From Candidatus Choladousia intestinigallinarum (GTDB taxonomy: Bacteria > Bacillota > Clostridia > Lachnospirales > Lachnospiraceae), in the NCBI GenBank assembly GCA_018712605.1, contig DVGR01000061.1:1-41959 (forward strand): a DNA stretch of 41,959 nt, read 5' to 3'. The notes beneath the pieces were generated by a model. That model did no database searches. It had not been told where the DNA came from and saw nothing but the letters and a program-made list of their open reading frames with translations. How positions within the stretch are numbered: the first letter of the stretch is position 1; each line of letters starts with the position of its first letter. The position numbers were made by a program, and so were the translations under genes. Shown here one piece after another: positions 8,710 to 15,161 of the stretch.

Positions 8710-8952
8710 ATGAATATCAGCGATGCACAGATTGACAACCTGGTAAATCTTTTGGATGGCTATGCGGAAAAAGGAGGCCATCATCTGAATGTGAATGTTT
8801 TTACAAGGGAGACTCTGCTGGATGCCCAGGCTCATCCGGAGAAATATCCGCAGCTTACGGTACGTGTATCAGGCTATGCTGTCAACTTTAATAAGCTCAC
8901 TAAGGAGCAGCAGGACGAGGTAATCTCCAGGACCTTCCACAAGGAAATGTAG
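8710..8952 (+). CDS. Stand-alone glycyl-radical domain subunit of pyruvate formate-lyase (GrcA/YfiD-like)
   Basis: This 80-residue protein equals the C-terminal radical domain of Pfl[28 protein letters not shown] and RVSGYAVNF are all in canonical order, with the radical site at Gly55. It has its own AGGAGG (8695-8700) 9 nt before the ATG and begins with an extra MNISDAQ absent from continuous PflB proteins. It lies between the catalytic subunit and the activating enzyme, so all three should be made together. In E. coli, YfiD/GrcA is a spare radical domain that rescues oxygen-cleaved PFL. Here it appears to be the only radical domain for the adjacent enzyme, because that one has none of its own. 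Confidence 0.92.
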   Translation: MNISDAQIDNLVNLLDGYAEKGGHHLNVNVFTRETLLDAQAHPEKYPQLTVRVSGYAVNFNKLTKEQQDEVISRTFHKEM

Positions 8953-8955
8953 GAA

Positions 8956-9735
8956 ATGGGAGAGGACTGCAGCCTGAGGGGACAAATTCATTCTACAGAG
9001 AGCTTCGGGACCGTTGATGGTCCCGGGGTTCGTTTTGTTGTCTTTTTCCAGGGCTGCCCCATGCGGTGCCTGTACTGCCACAATCCTGATACCTGGAAAA
9101 TGGGGGCGGGCACGGAACGGACCGTGGAGGAGCTTTTAAACGACTACAGAAGGAATGCGGCTTTTTACAAGTCGGGAGGAATCACTGCCACAGGGGGAGA
9201 ACCTCTGATGCAGCTTCCCTTTCTCACGGCTCTATTTGGAGCGGCCAAAAAAGAAGGCATCCATACCTGCCTGGATACCTCCGGGATTCTGTACGGGCGG
9301 GAACGGCAGGAGGAATTTGAGAAGCTGTTTCAGGTTCTGGATCTTGTGCTCTTAGATATCAAGCACAGCAGCGAGGAAGAGCATAAAAAGCTTACCAGCC
9401 AGAGCCAGAAGCATATTTTGGAGTTTGCCAGGGCGCTGGAGCGTGCAGATATTCCCATGGTAGTCCGCCATGTTGTAGTGCCGGGAATTACCGATGAGGC
9501 AGAACACCTGCGCCGTCTGGGAAGGATGCTGGCGGGCTTTGGGAACCTGAAAGGGCTTGAGGTTCTTCCCTACCATACTATGGGGACTGCCAAGTATGAG
9601 AAGATGAACCTGCCTTATCCGCTGTCAGGAGTAGAGAGCCTGGATGAGGACAAGGCGAAAAGAGCCAGAGGAATTATTTTGGAAGCTTTCAGCCAGGCTA
9701 GGATGCAGATGCGTTGTTCACAGTCCGGCCCCTGA
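8956..9735 (+). CDS. pflA: Pyruvate formate-lyase activating enzyme (radical SAM)
   Basis: This protein of 259 residues contains the radical SAM cluster motif CPMRCLYC (Cys34, Cys38, Cys41) and, upstream, GTVDGPGVRFVVFFQGC, which is characteristic of PflA. ATGGEPL (about residues 75-81) is the SAM-binding GGE motif, and the C-terminal LPYHTMGTAKYE is the usual closing motif. It uses SAM and a reduced [4Fe-4S] cluster to abstract hydrogen from the radical glycine. Its substrate here must be the 80-residue protein whose stop codon lies just 3 nt before this start. The initiation region overlaps the end of that gene (AAGGAAATG), indicating coupling. No terminator is evident after it. Confidence 0.95.
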   Translation: MGEDCSLRGQIHSTESFGTVDGPGVRFVVFFQGCPMRCLYCHNPDTWKMGAGTERTVEELLNDYRRNAAFYKSGGITATGGEPLMQLPFLTALFGAAKKEGIHTCLDTSGILYGRERQEEFEKLFQVLDLVLLDIKHSSEEEHKKLTSQSQKHILEFARALERADIPMVVRHVVVPGITDEAEHLRRLGRMLAGFGNLKGLEVLPYHTMGTAKYEKMNLPYPLSGVESLDEDKAKRARGIILEAFSQARMQMRCSQSGP

Positions 9736-9759
9736 GCAGCCGGTATTTCTATCTGCGTC

Positions 9760-9806
9760 TTGACAAAGGGCGGATAGAATGCTATATTAGTTAGCATAAA
9801 CTAACT
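9760..9806 (+). promoter_or_regulatory. Promoter with DtxR/IdeR-like operator
   Basis: TTGACA (9760-9765) and TATATT (9783-9788) are 17 nt apart. An inverted repeat AGTTAG (9789-9794) / CTAACT (9801-9806), in a longer TTAGTTAG...CTAAC context, begins directly after the -10 box, a position for repression. The half-sites resemble the TTAGGTTAG-type boxes bound by iron-sensing DtxR-family repressors. The downstream genes belong to families often found beside ferrous-iron transport genes, which fits iron control but does not prove it. Confidence 0.6.
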
Positions 9807-9810
9807 TTTT

Positions 9811-9868
9811 CGGCGAAGGGCCGATTCTTTTTACATATGAAGTTAGAAGGATCTAACTAAAAGCAAGG
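9811..9868 (+). promoter_or_regulatory. Leader hairpin and second AGTTAGA/TCTAACT palindrome
   Basis: A small hairpin TCGGC/GCCGA (about 9810-9825) followed by TTCTTTTT resembles a weak attenuator. It is followed by a perfect 7-bp inverted repeat AGTTAGA (9841-9847) / TCTAACT (9852-9858). The 16 nt at 9853-9868 (CTAACTAAAAGCAAGG) recur with one change at 6540-6555 in front of the pyruvate formate-lyase gene. A shared operator or leader element is possible. Confidence 0.4.
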
Positions 9869-9882
9869 GCGGGAGGGATTCT

Positions 9883-10173
9883 ATGAGCGTTGTTATCATT
9901 GGAGGAAATGAATGTATGGTTTGTCAGTATGAAGGAATCTGCAAAAAACACGGATGCAAGGCTAAGGTTTTTGCGAAGGAAAGCGGAGCGATCCGGAAGA
10001 AGCTGGGATGCCCTGATTTCTTTATTCTATTTACAAATACGGTCTCCCATAAAATGGTAAGAAGTACGCTTCAGGAAGCTAAAAGGAATAATATTCCTGT
10101 GCTGCGCTGCCACAGCAGCAGTGCTGCCGCTCTCCAGGAACTGTTAAGGGCACATTGCAGCGTATGCGCATAA
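9883..10173 (+). CDS. DUF2325 family protein
   Basis: This is a small protein of 96 residues beginning MSVVIIGGNE, the typical DUF2325 opening. CMVCQYEGICKKHGC supplies four cysteines and a histidine that may bind a metal. The rest is a Rossmann-like half (FFILFTNTVSHKMV, IPVLRCHSSS). GGGAGGG (9869-9876 region) lies at a normal distance from the ATG. It begins the operon with DUF3793 and flavodoxin genes, a set recurring in Clostridia near iron-acquisition genes. Its biochemical role is not known. The stop lies about 120 nt before the chosen start of the next gene. Confidence 0.8.
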   Translation: MSVVIIGGNECMVCQYEGICKKHGCKAKVFAKESGAIRKKLGCPDFFILFTNTVSHKMVRSTLQEAKRNNIPVLRCHSSSAAALQELLRAHCSVCA

Positions 10174-10295
10174 TTCCGGTGCAGACGGCAGAGACTATAA
10201 TGCGCAGAGATTCGGAAAGGAATTACTGGCAAGCGAGTCTTGAACTGTGGGTGCAAGGTCATGGTGAAGGATCAAAGATGACGGAGGTGAGGGCG

Positions 10296-10871
10296 ATGGG
10301 AACCGAGGGAGTCAGGTTTGCTGTGGGGCGGCAATGCGCTCCTGTACTGGCGGGAGTGAAACCGTCCAATCTGCTGATTATGGAAAAAGGCCACGAAGAA
10401 CTGCTTGGCTGGGAGTTAAAGGGAACCCGGCTGGCCAGATGTCTTTTGTACACTTCCCAGAGAAAAGATTACTGGCTGCTGTTTGAGCCTGCAAAGGTAA
10501 AGGCGGTCATGGGAGATCCGCAGAATGAAAGCTTTCTTCTAAGCCAGGGATATGAGAGGAGCTTAAGTCTCGCAGGAATGCTGCTGCAGTTCAGAAGCCG
10601 TTTTGCAGGATACAAAGAGGGAAGAGACGGTTTTCCCCATGAAATGGGGCTGCTGCTTGGGTATCCCTTGAAGGACGTTTTGGGATTCATTGAGCATGAA
10701 GGCAGAGATTTTAAGCTTTCCGGCTACTGGAAGGTTTACGATGATGTGGATTACGCACAGGCCATTTTTGAACTGTATCAGTACGCAAAGCAGGCTGTTC
10801 TGCAGCTTTGCAGGCAGGGAGCGGAACTTTCGGACATCTGCCGTGTCTGCAGAGAGAACATACAGGCATAA
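10296..10871 (+). CDS. DUF3793 family protein
   Basis: This protein of 191 residues contains CAPVLAGVKPSNL near its start, matching the C.P.LAG.K..NL opening of DUF3793, plus GLLLGYPLKDVLGFI and GYWKVYDDVDYA later. The frame is open from 10155, but GGAGGTGA (10283-10290) placed 8 nt before ATG 10296 and the usual family length favour 10296. ATG 10278 with GAAGG upstream is a second choice. The family has no established function. In clostridia it travels with flavodoxin and DUF2325 genes, as here. Cys and His residues are few, so it may be a partner or adaptor rather than a metal enzyme; this is speculation. Confidence 0.82.
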   Translation: MGTEGVRFAVGRQCAPVLAGVKPSNLLIMEKGHEELLGWELKGTRLARCLLYTSQRKDYWLLFEPAKVKAVMGDPQNESFLLSQGYERSLSLAGMLLQFRSRFAGYKEGRDGFPHEMGLLLGYPLKDVLGFIEHEGRDFKLSGYWKVYDDVDYAQAIFELYQYAKQAVLQLCRQGAELSDICRVCRENIQA

Positions 10872-10903
10872 AAATTTTAAATATAGCAGGAGGAAAAAAG
10901 AAA

Positions 10904-11335
10904 ATGGATCAGATTATTGTAGCGTTTTGGAGCGGTACAGGAAACACAGAGGCTATGGCAGAGATGGTTGGAAAAGGCGTGGAGGAAGCCGGAAAAACTG
11001 CCAAAGTAGTTTCCATCGAAGATATTACTGTGGAAGAACTGTCAGAGCAGGCTGTTTTTGCCCTTGGGTGCCCCTCTATGGGAGATGAAGAGCTGGAAGA
11101 GACCATTGTGGAGCCTTTTGTGGCTGAGCTTGAGAAAAAAGTCAGCGGAAAAACCATCGGCTTGTTTGGGTCTTATGGATGGGGCGATGGAGAATGGATG
11201 AGAAACTGGGCAGAGCGGATGCAGAAGGCCGGGGCTGCTGTTGTGGACTCTGAAGGGGTCATCTGCAATGAAGCGCCGGATGATGAGGCAGAAGAGGCAT
11301 GCAGAGGGCTTGGGAGAAAGCTGGCTGCAATCTAA
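10904..11335 (+). CDS. Flavodoxin (short chain)
   Basis: This 143-residue FMN electron carrier has the phosphate-binding loop WSGTGNTEAMA (about residues 8-18). A first aromatic-loop region is CPSMGDEELEE, and the later FGSYGWGDGEWM contributes the second FMN-contacting loop. AGGAGG (10888-10893) lies 10 nt before the ATG; the longer open frame back to 10808 overlaps DUF3793 and is not used. As the third gene behind a promoter with an iron-type operator, it probably replaces ferredoxin when iron is short. That is the classical logic for flavodoxin but is inferred here. Its partner enzyme could include the adjacent activating enzyme PflA, which in E. coli is reduced by flavodoxin. Confidence 0.93.
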   Translation: MDQIIVAFWSGTGNTEAMAEMVGKGVEEAGKTAKVVSIEDITVEELSEQAVFALGCPSMGDEELEETIVEPFVAELEKKVSGKTIGLFGSYGWGDGEWMRNWAERMQKAGAAVVDSEGVICNEAPDDEAEEACRGLGRKLAAI

Positions 11336-11363
11336 GCTCTTCTGATTTACATAACGTTTAAGG

Positions 11364-11407
11364 AAGGATGTTAAGGCTCGTTTTTGGGGCTTTAACATCC
11401 TTTTTTT
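11364..11407 (+). terminator. Rho-independent terminator after the flavodoxin gene
   Basis: AAGGATGTTAAGGCTC (11364-11379) pairs with the GGGGC...CATCCTT arm (11386-11402) and runs into a stretch of seven or more T residues. Confidence 0.88.
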
Positions 11408-11440
11408 GACGGCAGATCTGAAAATACTGTGGGAAAACTC

Positions 11441-11471
11441 TTGACTTAGCCTGTACTCCAAGTTGTATTCT
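11441..11471 (+). promoter_or_regulatory. MerR-type promoter with 19-nt spacer
   Basis: TTGACT (11441-11446) and TATTCT (11466-11471) are separated by 19 nt. The spacer region is a partly palindromic CTTAG...TACTCCAAG. Over-long spacers with such CTT-AGxxTxxACTC-AAG operators are the hallmark of MerR-family activators. No merR gene is present in the window, so the regulator would act in trans. Confidence 0.55.
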
Positions 11472-11523
11472 ATAAATAACTGAGAATACTTTTCGAGACT
11501 GACAAAGGAAGGGGAATGAAAAG

Positions 11524-12003
11524 ATGAGTGAGACGAAAAAGCTGGTAGCTTATTTTTCCTGCAGCGGCGTTACGGAAGAGGTGGCTGAAAACCTTGCCAG
11601 TGCAGCGGGGGCTGATCTTTTTAAGATACAGCCGGCGATCCCTTATACCAGGAAGGATCTGGACTGGATGGACAAAAAAAGCCGGAGCACCCTGGAGATG
11701 AAGGATCCGGCAGCCAGGCCGGACATTGCCGGGAGGGCAGCCAATATGAAAGAATACGATGTAATATTCGTGGGATTTCCAATCTGGTGGTATACAGCCC
11801 CCAGGATTATACAGACATTTCTTGAAAGCTATGATTTTAAAGGGAAAACCATCGTGCCCTTTGCCACCTCCGGAGGCAGCGGACTAGGAGATACGGCAAA
11901 AAGTCTTCAGACCTCCTGCCCTGGGGCCAGGATTCTGGAAGGAAGGCTTTTGAACGGCCGTCAGGATCCGGCGTCTCTGGCAGAGTGGGCCGGGACTTTT
12001 TAA
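11524..12003 (+). CDS. Flavodoxin-family protein (Flavodoxin_4 type)
   Basis: This protein of 159 residues has the N-terminal FMN loop YFSCSGVTEEVA (about 10-21), then FKIQPAIPYT, YDVIFVGFPIWWYTAPRII and FATSGGSG. These are the landmarks of the Flavodoxin_4 group, which in Firmicutes are NAD(P)H-linked or stress-induced FMN proteins rather than classical electron-transfer flavodoxins. AAGGAAGGGG at 11504-11515 precedes the ATG. The gene is monocistronic behind a MerR-type promoter, suggesting induction by an electrophile, aldehyde or thiol stress, inferred from promoter architecture only. The Cys at residue 13 in the FMN loop replaces the usual Thr or Gln and might be redox active. Confidence 0.88.
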   Translation: MSETKKLVAYFSCSGVTEEVAENLASAAGADLFKIQPAIPYTRKDLDWMDKKSRSTLEMKDPAARPDIAGRAANMKEYDVIFVGFPIWWYTAPRIIQTFLESYDFKGKTIVPFATSGGSGLGDTAKSLQTSCPGARILEGRLLNGRQDPASLAEWAGTF

Positions 12004-12065
12004 AGAGAAAAATACCCGTTCCTCCGCTGAAATCTGCCAACGGCGCCTATATTACAATATAATGC

Positions 12066-12114
12066 AAAAAGAGGCTGCGGCAGCCGGATAAAACAATCCT
12101 GTCTGCCGCAGCCT
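12066..12114 (-). terminator. Terminator of the cold-shock gene (minus strand), possibly bidirectional
   Basis: AGGCTGCGGCAG (12072-12083) pairs perfectly with CTGCCGCAGCCT (12103-12114). Read on the minus strand it is followed by CTTTTT (12066-12071 on the plus strand is AAAAAG). The convergent flavodoxin gene also has no other terminator, so the hairpin may serve both. Confidence 0.8.
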
Positions 12115-12149
12115 GCTTGGCATGTTCGTTCTTAAATTGGTAAGACGGA

Positions 12150-12350
12150 TTAAAGCTTTACAACATTAGAAGCCTGCATTCCGCGAGCACCTTCAGTCAG
12201 ATCATAAGAAACGGCCTGGCCTTCTTCGAGAGTCTTGAAGCCTTCTCCCTGGATGGCTGAAAAATGTACAAATACGTCAGCTCCATCCTCTCCTGTGATG
12301 AATCCATAGCCTTTCTCTGCATTAAACCATTTTACTGTACCCTTGTTCAT
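12150..12350 (-). CDS. Cold-shock protein (CspA family)
   Basis: This 66-residue single CSD domain is an RNA-binding chaperone of nucleoid and mRNA. RNP1 is KGYGFI (residues 13-18), RNP2 is VFVHF (about 26-30), and the N-terminal [13 protein letters not shown] is invariant. AGGAGG lies about 8 nt before the ATG on the minus strand. The gene has a consensus promoter at 12486-12514, a 5' untranslated leader of about 130 nt containing a 20-bp hairpin, and a terminator behind it. It is a free-standing, highly expressed type of gene. Long leaders are typical of cold-regulated csp mRNAs, so post-transcriptional control is likely. Confidence 0.96.
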   Translation of the reverse strand: MNKGTVKWFNAEKGYGFITGEDGADVFVHFSAIQGEGFKTLEEGQAVSYDLTEGARGMQASNVVKL

Positions 12351-12380
12351 AGCTGGTACCTCCTACTTAAATTACCTGAT

Positions 12381-12467
12381 ACTGGTCAAAAAAAATTTCA
12401 CTAACTATTATAGATTATAAAGGCATTCATTTCATGATCTATAATAGTTAGTGAAATATTAACCAGT
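12381..12467 (-). promoter_or_regulatory. Long hairpin in the csp 5' leader
   Basis: Positions 12396-12415 and 12437-12456 are perfectly complementary over 20 bp around a 21-nt loop. An outer pair ACTGGT (12381-12386) / ACCAGT (12462-12467) extends the structure. It starts about 12 nt after the predicted transcript start and ends ~30 nt before the ribosome binding site. No U-tract follows on the minus strand in the right place, so a temperature- or stability-controlling structure is more likely than a terminator. Confidence 0.6.
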
Positions 12468-12485
12468 AAATCTTTTAGCAAATTT

Positions 12486-12514
12486 ATTATAGGCTTTTAT
12501 AAGAATACTGTCAA
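12486..12514 (-). promoter_or_regulatory. Consensus promoter of the cold-shock gene
   Basis: On the minus strand TTGACA (12514-12509) and TATAAT (12491-12486) are separated by 17 nt, a perfect sigma-A consensus. Confidence 0.85.
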
Positions 12515-12557
12515 GTAAAATCTATGAAGAACGCAAAAAAGTAACACAAAAATTCAT

Positions 12558-12588
12558 TTGACAGAAGTATAGGCACTTGCAAGATAAT
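12558..12588 (+). promoter_or_regulatory. Possible promoter of the DUF1275 gene
   Basis: TTGACA (12558-12563) and GATAAT (12583-12588) are separated by 19 nt, longer than optimal. It is divergent from the csp promoter. Confidence 0.4.
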
Positions 12589-12631
12589 CCAGAGTATGTT
12601 AAATTTATGACAATATCTCGGAGGGTTACGG

Positions 12632-13375
12632 ATGAGAGGGGGAATTAAAATGTCAGGAAAGATTCACAACTGGGAACAGAAACTTGACTTTTTTCATCTA
12701 GATGGTGTGCATGGCCAGACGCAGATGTCTGATTCTCTTTTGGTGGCTATTTTGCTGTGTATTTCCGGAGGTTTTCAGGATACTTACACCTACAACTGCC
12801 GGGAAGGCGTGTTCGCGAATGCACAGACAGGAAATATGGCGCTGCTGGGACAGAATCTTGCCATGGGAAATTGGCCTATGACCCTGCGGTATCTGGTTCC
12901 CGTGGCCGCTTTTGCAGCAGGAATCTATTTTTCCCAGAAAATACGGCTGCGTTATAAAGAGCGGCAGATGATTCACTGGAGACAGATTGTTATTCTGCTG
13001 GAAATCATCGTGCTGTTTCTGACGGGATTTCTTCCCCAGGAGTGGAATCTCCTTGCCAACATTATGGTTTCCTTTGTCTGCGCCATGCAGGTGCAGAGCT
13101 TTCGGAAAGTGATGGGGAACTCCTATGCCACCACTATGTGCATTGGAAACCTGCGGATTGCCACAGAGCTTTTCTGCAACTACCGGGCCACAGGCCAGCG
13201 GGAAGTTCTGAAAACGAGTCTTTTGTATTTCAGCCTCATTGCCGTATTTATTGCCGGGGCAGCGGCAAGGGGTGTGATGACTTTGCGTCTGCAGGAAAAG
13301 GCCATCTGGCTTTGCTGCCCTGTCCTGCTGGCGGCTTTCGTGATAATGTTTATAAAAAATCGGGATTTGATGTAA
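12632..13375 (+). CDS. DUF1275 (YoaK-type) integral membrane protein
   Basis: This protein of 247 residues has about six hydrophobic segments. It carries the family signature TYNCREGVFANAQTGNMALLG in the first third and GNSYATTMCIGNLR in the second half, an internal repeat of the TGN-type motif. DUF1275/YoaK proteins are uncharacterised membrane proteins of bacteria and fungi, some linked to stress responses. CGGAGGG (12619-12625) is 6 nt before ATG 12632. ATG 12650 with GAGGGGGA before it is an alternative that removes six residues. Monocistronic; no terminator is obvious before the riboswitch promoter at 13404. Confidence 0.88.
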   Translation: MRGGIKMSGKIHNWEQKLDFFHLDGVHGQTQMSDSLLVAILLCISGGFQDTYTYNCREGVFANAQTGNMALLGQNLAMGNWPMTLRYLVPVAAFAAGIYFSQKIRLRYKERQMIHWRQIVILLEIIVLFLTGFLPQEWNLLANIMVSFVCAMQVQSFRKVMGNSYATTMCIGNLRIATELFCNYRATGQREVLKTSLLYFSLIAVFIAGAAARGVMTLRLQEKAIWLCCPVLLAAFVIMFIKNRDLM

Positions 13376-13403
13376 TTATTTTTGTGAAAACGCAAAAATA
13401 AGA

Positions 13404-13432
13404 TTGTAAAATCAGGGGCAGTGTGGTAAAAT
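13404..13432 (+). promoter_or_regulatory. Promoter of the riboswitch-controlled Hdr-Flx-fumarate reductase operon
   Basis: TTGTAA (13404-13409) and TAAAAT (13427-13432) are 17 nt apart, giving a transcript that begins about 40 nt before the riboswitch P1 stem. Confidence 0.6.
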
Positions 13433-13481
13433 GTCCTAAATGTTATTTTTTTAACAGCAATACATGATAAAATTGACAATC

Positions 13482-13663
13482 ATACATAAGTTTCTGTAAA
13501 GAATTAATAGGGAATCCGGTGAGAATCCGGAGCGATCCCGTCACTGTGTATGCGAGCTTCCTTTTATGCCACTGCGGAGAAAGACAGCTTCTAGGGGAAA
13601 TGTCTGTAATCTGTGGGAAGGGAAAGGCGGCGATGACCTAAGCCAGGAGACCTGCTTATGTAT
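13482..13663 (+). promoter_or_regulatory. Cobalamin (B12) riboswitch
   Basis: The conserved cobalamin aptamer features occur in order. AATAGGGAA then a CCGGTGAGAATCCGG hairpin, CCCGTCACTGT (about 13536-13547), GCCACTG (13568-13574), GGGAAGG, GGCGGCGATGA and the B12 box AGCCAGGAGACCTGC (13641-13655) are all present. P1 closes perfectly: ATACATAAG (13482-13490) with CTTATGTAT (13655-13663). Downstream lie U-tract hairpins fitting a transcriptional OFF switch, so adenosyl- or another cobalamin would reduce expression of the operon starting at 13901. Class and ligand preference (adenosyl versus aquo/methyl) cannot be told by eye. Confidence 0.95.
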
Positions 13664-13715
13664 CAGGATGTTTCATCTACGGTGTATAGATGGTTCTTGT
13701 ATAGATGAGGAAAGA

Positions 13716-13754
13716 GAATTTCGGACGGCGCCATAACCGGGAGGATTCTTTTTT
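13716..13754 (+). terminator. Candidate expression-platform terminator of the riboswitch
   Basis: GAATTTCGG (13716-13724) pairs with CCGGGAGGATTC (13737-13748), with G-U pairs and a small bulge, and is followed by six T residues. It lies about 50 nt after P1, where the OFF-state terminator is expected. Confidence 0.55.
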
Positions 13755-13826
13755 GATGCGGACTGCAGCGGTACCGGCTAAGATCGGTTTAAGTGCAGTA
13801 CGATTTTTTACATGGACTTTTGAAAT

Positions 13827-13851
13827 ACAGCCGTACGGCTGTTTTTTTACA
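13827..13851 (+). terminator. Second hairpin with U-tract in the leader
   Basis: ACAGCC/GGCTGT with a GTAC loop, followed by seven T residues, stands only ~50 nt before the first gene. It may be a second regulated or leaky terminator. Confidence 0.6.
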
Positions 13852-13900
13852 TATCGACATGTTAAAAAAATAACAATAAAAATCAGGAAGGGAGATTTCT

Positions 13901-14770
13901 ATGAAGTACAGCTATTATCCGGGTTGTACCCTGAAAAACAAAGCAAAAGATCTGGACGCTTATGCCAGAGCTTCTGCAAGGGCGCTGGGATTTGAACTGG
14001 AAGAGATTGAGACCTGGCAGTGCTGCGGCGGAGTATATCCGTTGGGTACCGACGAGATCGCAACCAAGCTTTCTTCGGTGCGCGCTCTGAACGACGCCAG
14101 GGAAAAAGGCCAGGATCTGGTAACGGTCTGTTCTGCCTGTCATCATGTGATCAAACGTGTCAATGATGACATGAAACATGTGGAGGATATTCAAACCAGA
14201 GCGAATAATTATCTGCAGCTTGACGAGCCGTATACAGGCGAGACCCGTGTGCTGCACTATCTCGAAGTCCTGCGCGACGTGGTAGGCTTCGATGAACTGA
14301 AGAAAAAAGTAGTGAACCCGCTGAAGGGCAAAAAGATTGGCGCTTATTATGGCTGCCTGCTTCTTCGACCGAGCAGCATTATGGGATTTGATAATCCGGA
14401 GAATCCGAAGATCCTGGAAGATTTCATCCGTGCCATCGGTGCGGAACCGGTTCTGTATCCATATAGAAATGAGTGCTGCGGCGGATACATATCTCTGAAA
14501 GAGAAAGAAATGGCAAAGAATCTGTGCCATGACATCGTGGAGAGCGCGGAAGGCTTTGGAGCGGAAATGCTCATTACCGCCTGTCCTTTGTGTATGTACA
14601 ATCTGAAAAAAAGCACAGACGAAAAGCTTCCGGTGGTTTACTTTACGGAGCTTCTGGCGGAGGCGCTGGGCGTGAAGGACGAAGCGGAGGAGCTTATGAA
14701 GCATGCGGTTGACGCCACCTGGGGAGATACCGGTTGCGAAGCATGTGCGAAAGGGGTGGAGAACGCATGA
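13901..14770 (+). CDS. hdrB: HdrB-like subunit (CCG-domain, noncubane Fe-S)
   Basis: This protein of 289 residues is built from two CCG domains as in heterodisulfide reductase subunit B. First domain: YYPGC (Cys9), WQCCGG and CSACHH. Second domain: YYGCLLL, ECCGGY and CPLCMYN. These cysteines in HdrB hold two noncubane [4Fe-4S] clusters that form the disulfide- or thiol-reacting site. Bacteria lack the CoM-CoB heterodisulfide, so the natural acceptor here must be different; the fumarate reductase encoded downstream is the obvious candidate. GGAAGGGAG precedes the ATG. First gene of the riboswitch-controlled operon; its stop overlaps the next start (ATGA). Confidence 0.92.
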   Translation: MKYSYYPGCTLKNKAKDLDAYARASARALGFELEEIETWQCCGGVYPLGTDEIATKLSSVRALNDAREKGQDLVTVCSACHHVIKRVNDDMKHVEDIQTRANNYLQLDEPYTGETRVLHYLEVLRDVVGFDELKKKVVNPLKGKKIGAYYGCLLLRPSSIMGFDNPENPKILEDFIRAIGAEPVLYPYRNECCGGYISLKEKEMAKNLCHDIVESAEGFGAEMLITACPLCMYNLKKSTDEKLPVVYFTELLAEALGVKDEAEELMKHAVDATWGDTGCEACAKGVENA

Positions 14771-15156
14771 GTACCGTGAATAAACAGGCCGAGCAGATCA
14801 AAGAGATCAGCGGCGTAAATCCTTTAAAATGCATGAAATGCGGAAAATGTTCTGCGTCCTGTCCATCCTACAATGAGATGGATATCAAGCCTCATCAGTT
14901 TGTATCTTATGTCGTCAATGAAGATATTGAGTCGCTGGTTCAGTCGAAGTCTCTGTGGAAATGTCTCTCCTGCTTTGCCTGCGTAGAGCGCTGCCCGAGA
15001 GATGTCAAACCGGGTAAGCTGATCGACGCTGCAAGACAGATCGTGGTTCGCCAGAGGGATCAGGATTATCTGTCCCCGAACGAGATTCCGGAGCTTCTGG
15101 ATCCGGATGTACCGCAGCAGCTGCTTGTCAGCGCATTTAGAAGATACAGGAGGTAG
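14767..15156 (+). CDS. hdrC: HdrC-like iron-sulfur subunit
   Basis: This protein of 129 residues has two ferredoxin-type [4Fe-4S] motifs, CMKCGKCSASCPS (about 18-30) and CLSCFACVERCPRD (about 62-75), as in HdrC, which wires HdrA to HdrB. The ATG overlaps the HdrB stop in ATGA; the longer frame upstream lies inside hdrB and is rejected. The C-terminal part is short, without extra domains. The next gene begins 5 nt after its stop. Position between HdrB and HdrA supports one soluble HdrABC complex. Confidence 0.92.
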   Translation: MSTVNKQAEQIKEISGVNPLKCMKCGKCSASCPSYNEMDIKPHQFVSYVVNEDIESLVQSKSLWKCLSCFACVERCPRDVKPGKLIDAARQIVVRQRDQDYLSPNEIPELLDPDVPQQLLVSAFRRYRR

Positions 15157-15161
15157 GCCGG

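Noticed and set aside
8640-8712. The PFL split as a sequencing error
   Set aside because: A single-base error cannot explain it: there are several stops between the two parts, a proper AGGAGG with a start codon, and an added N-terminal extension on the small protein. A check in reads is still advised.
13473-13478. TTGACA close to the riboswitch as promoter -35
   Set aside because: A start from it would fall inside the aptamer and remove the 5' half of P1; the promoter at 13404-13432 gives a complete riboswitch.
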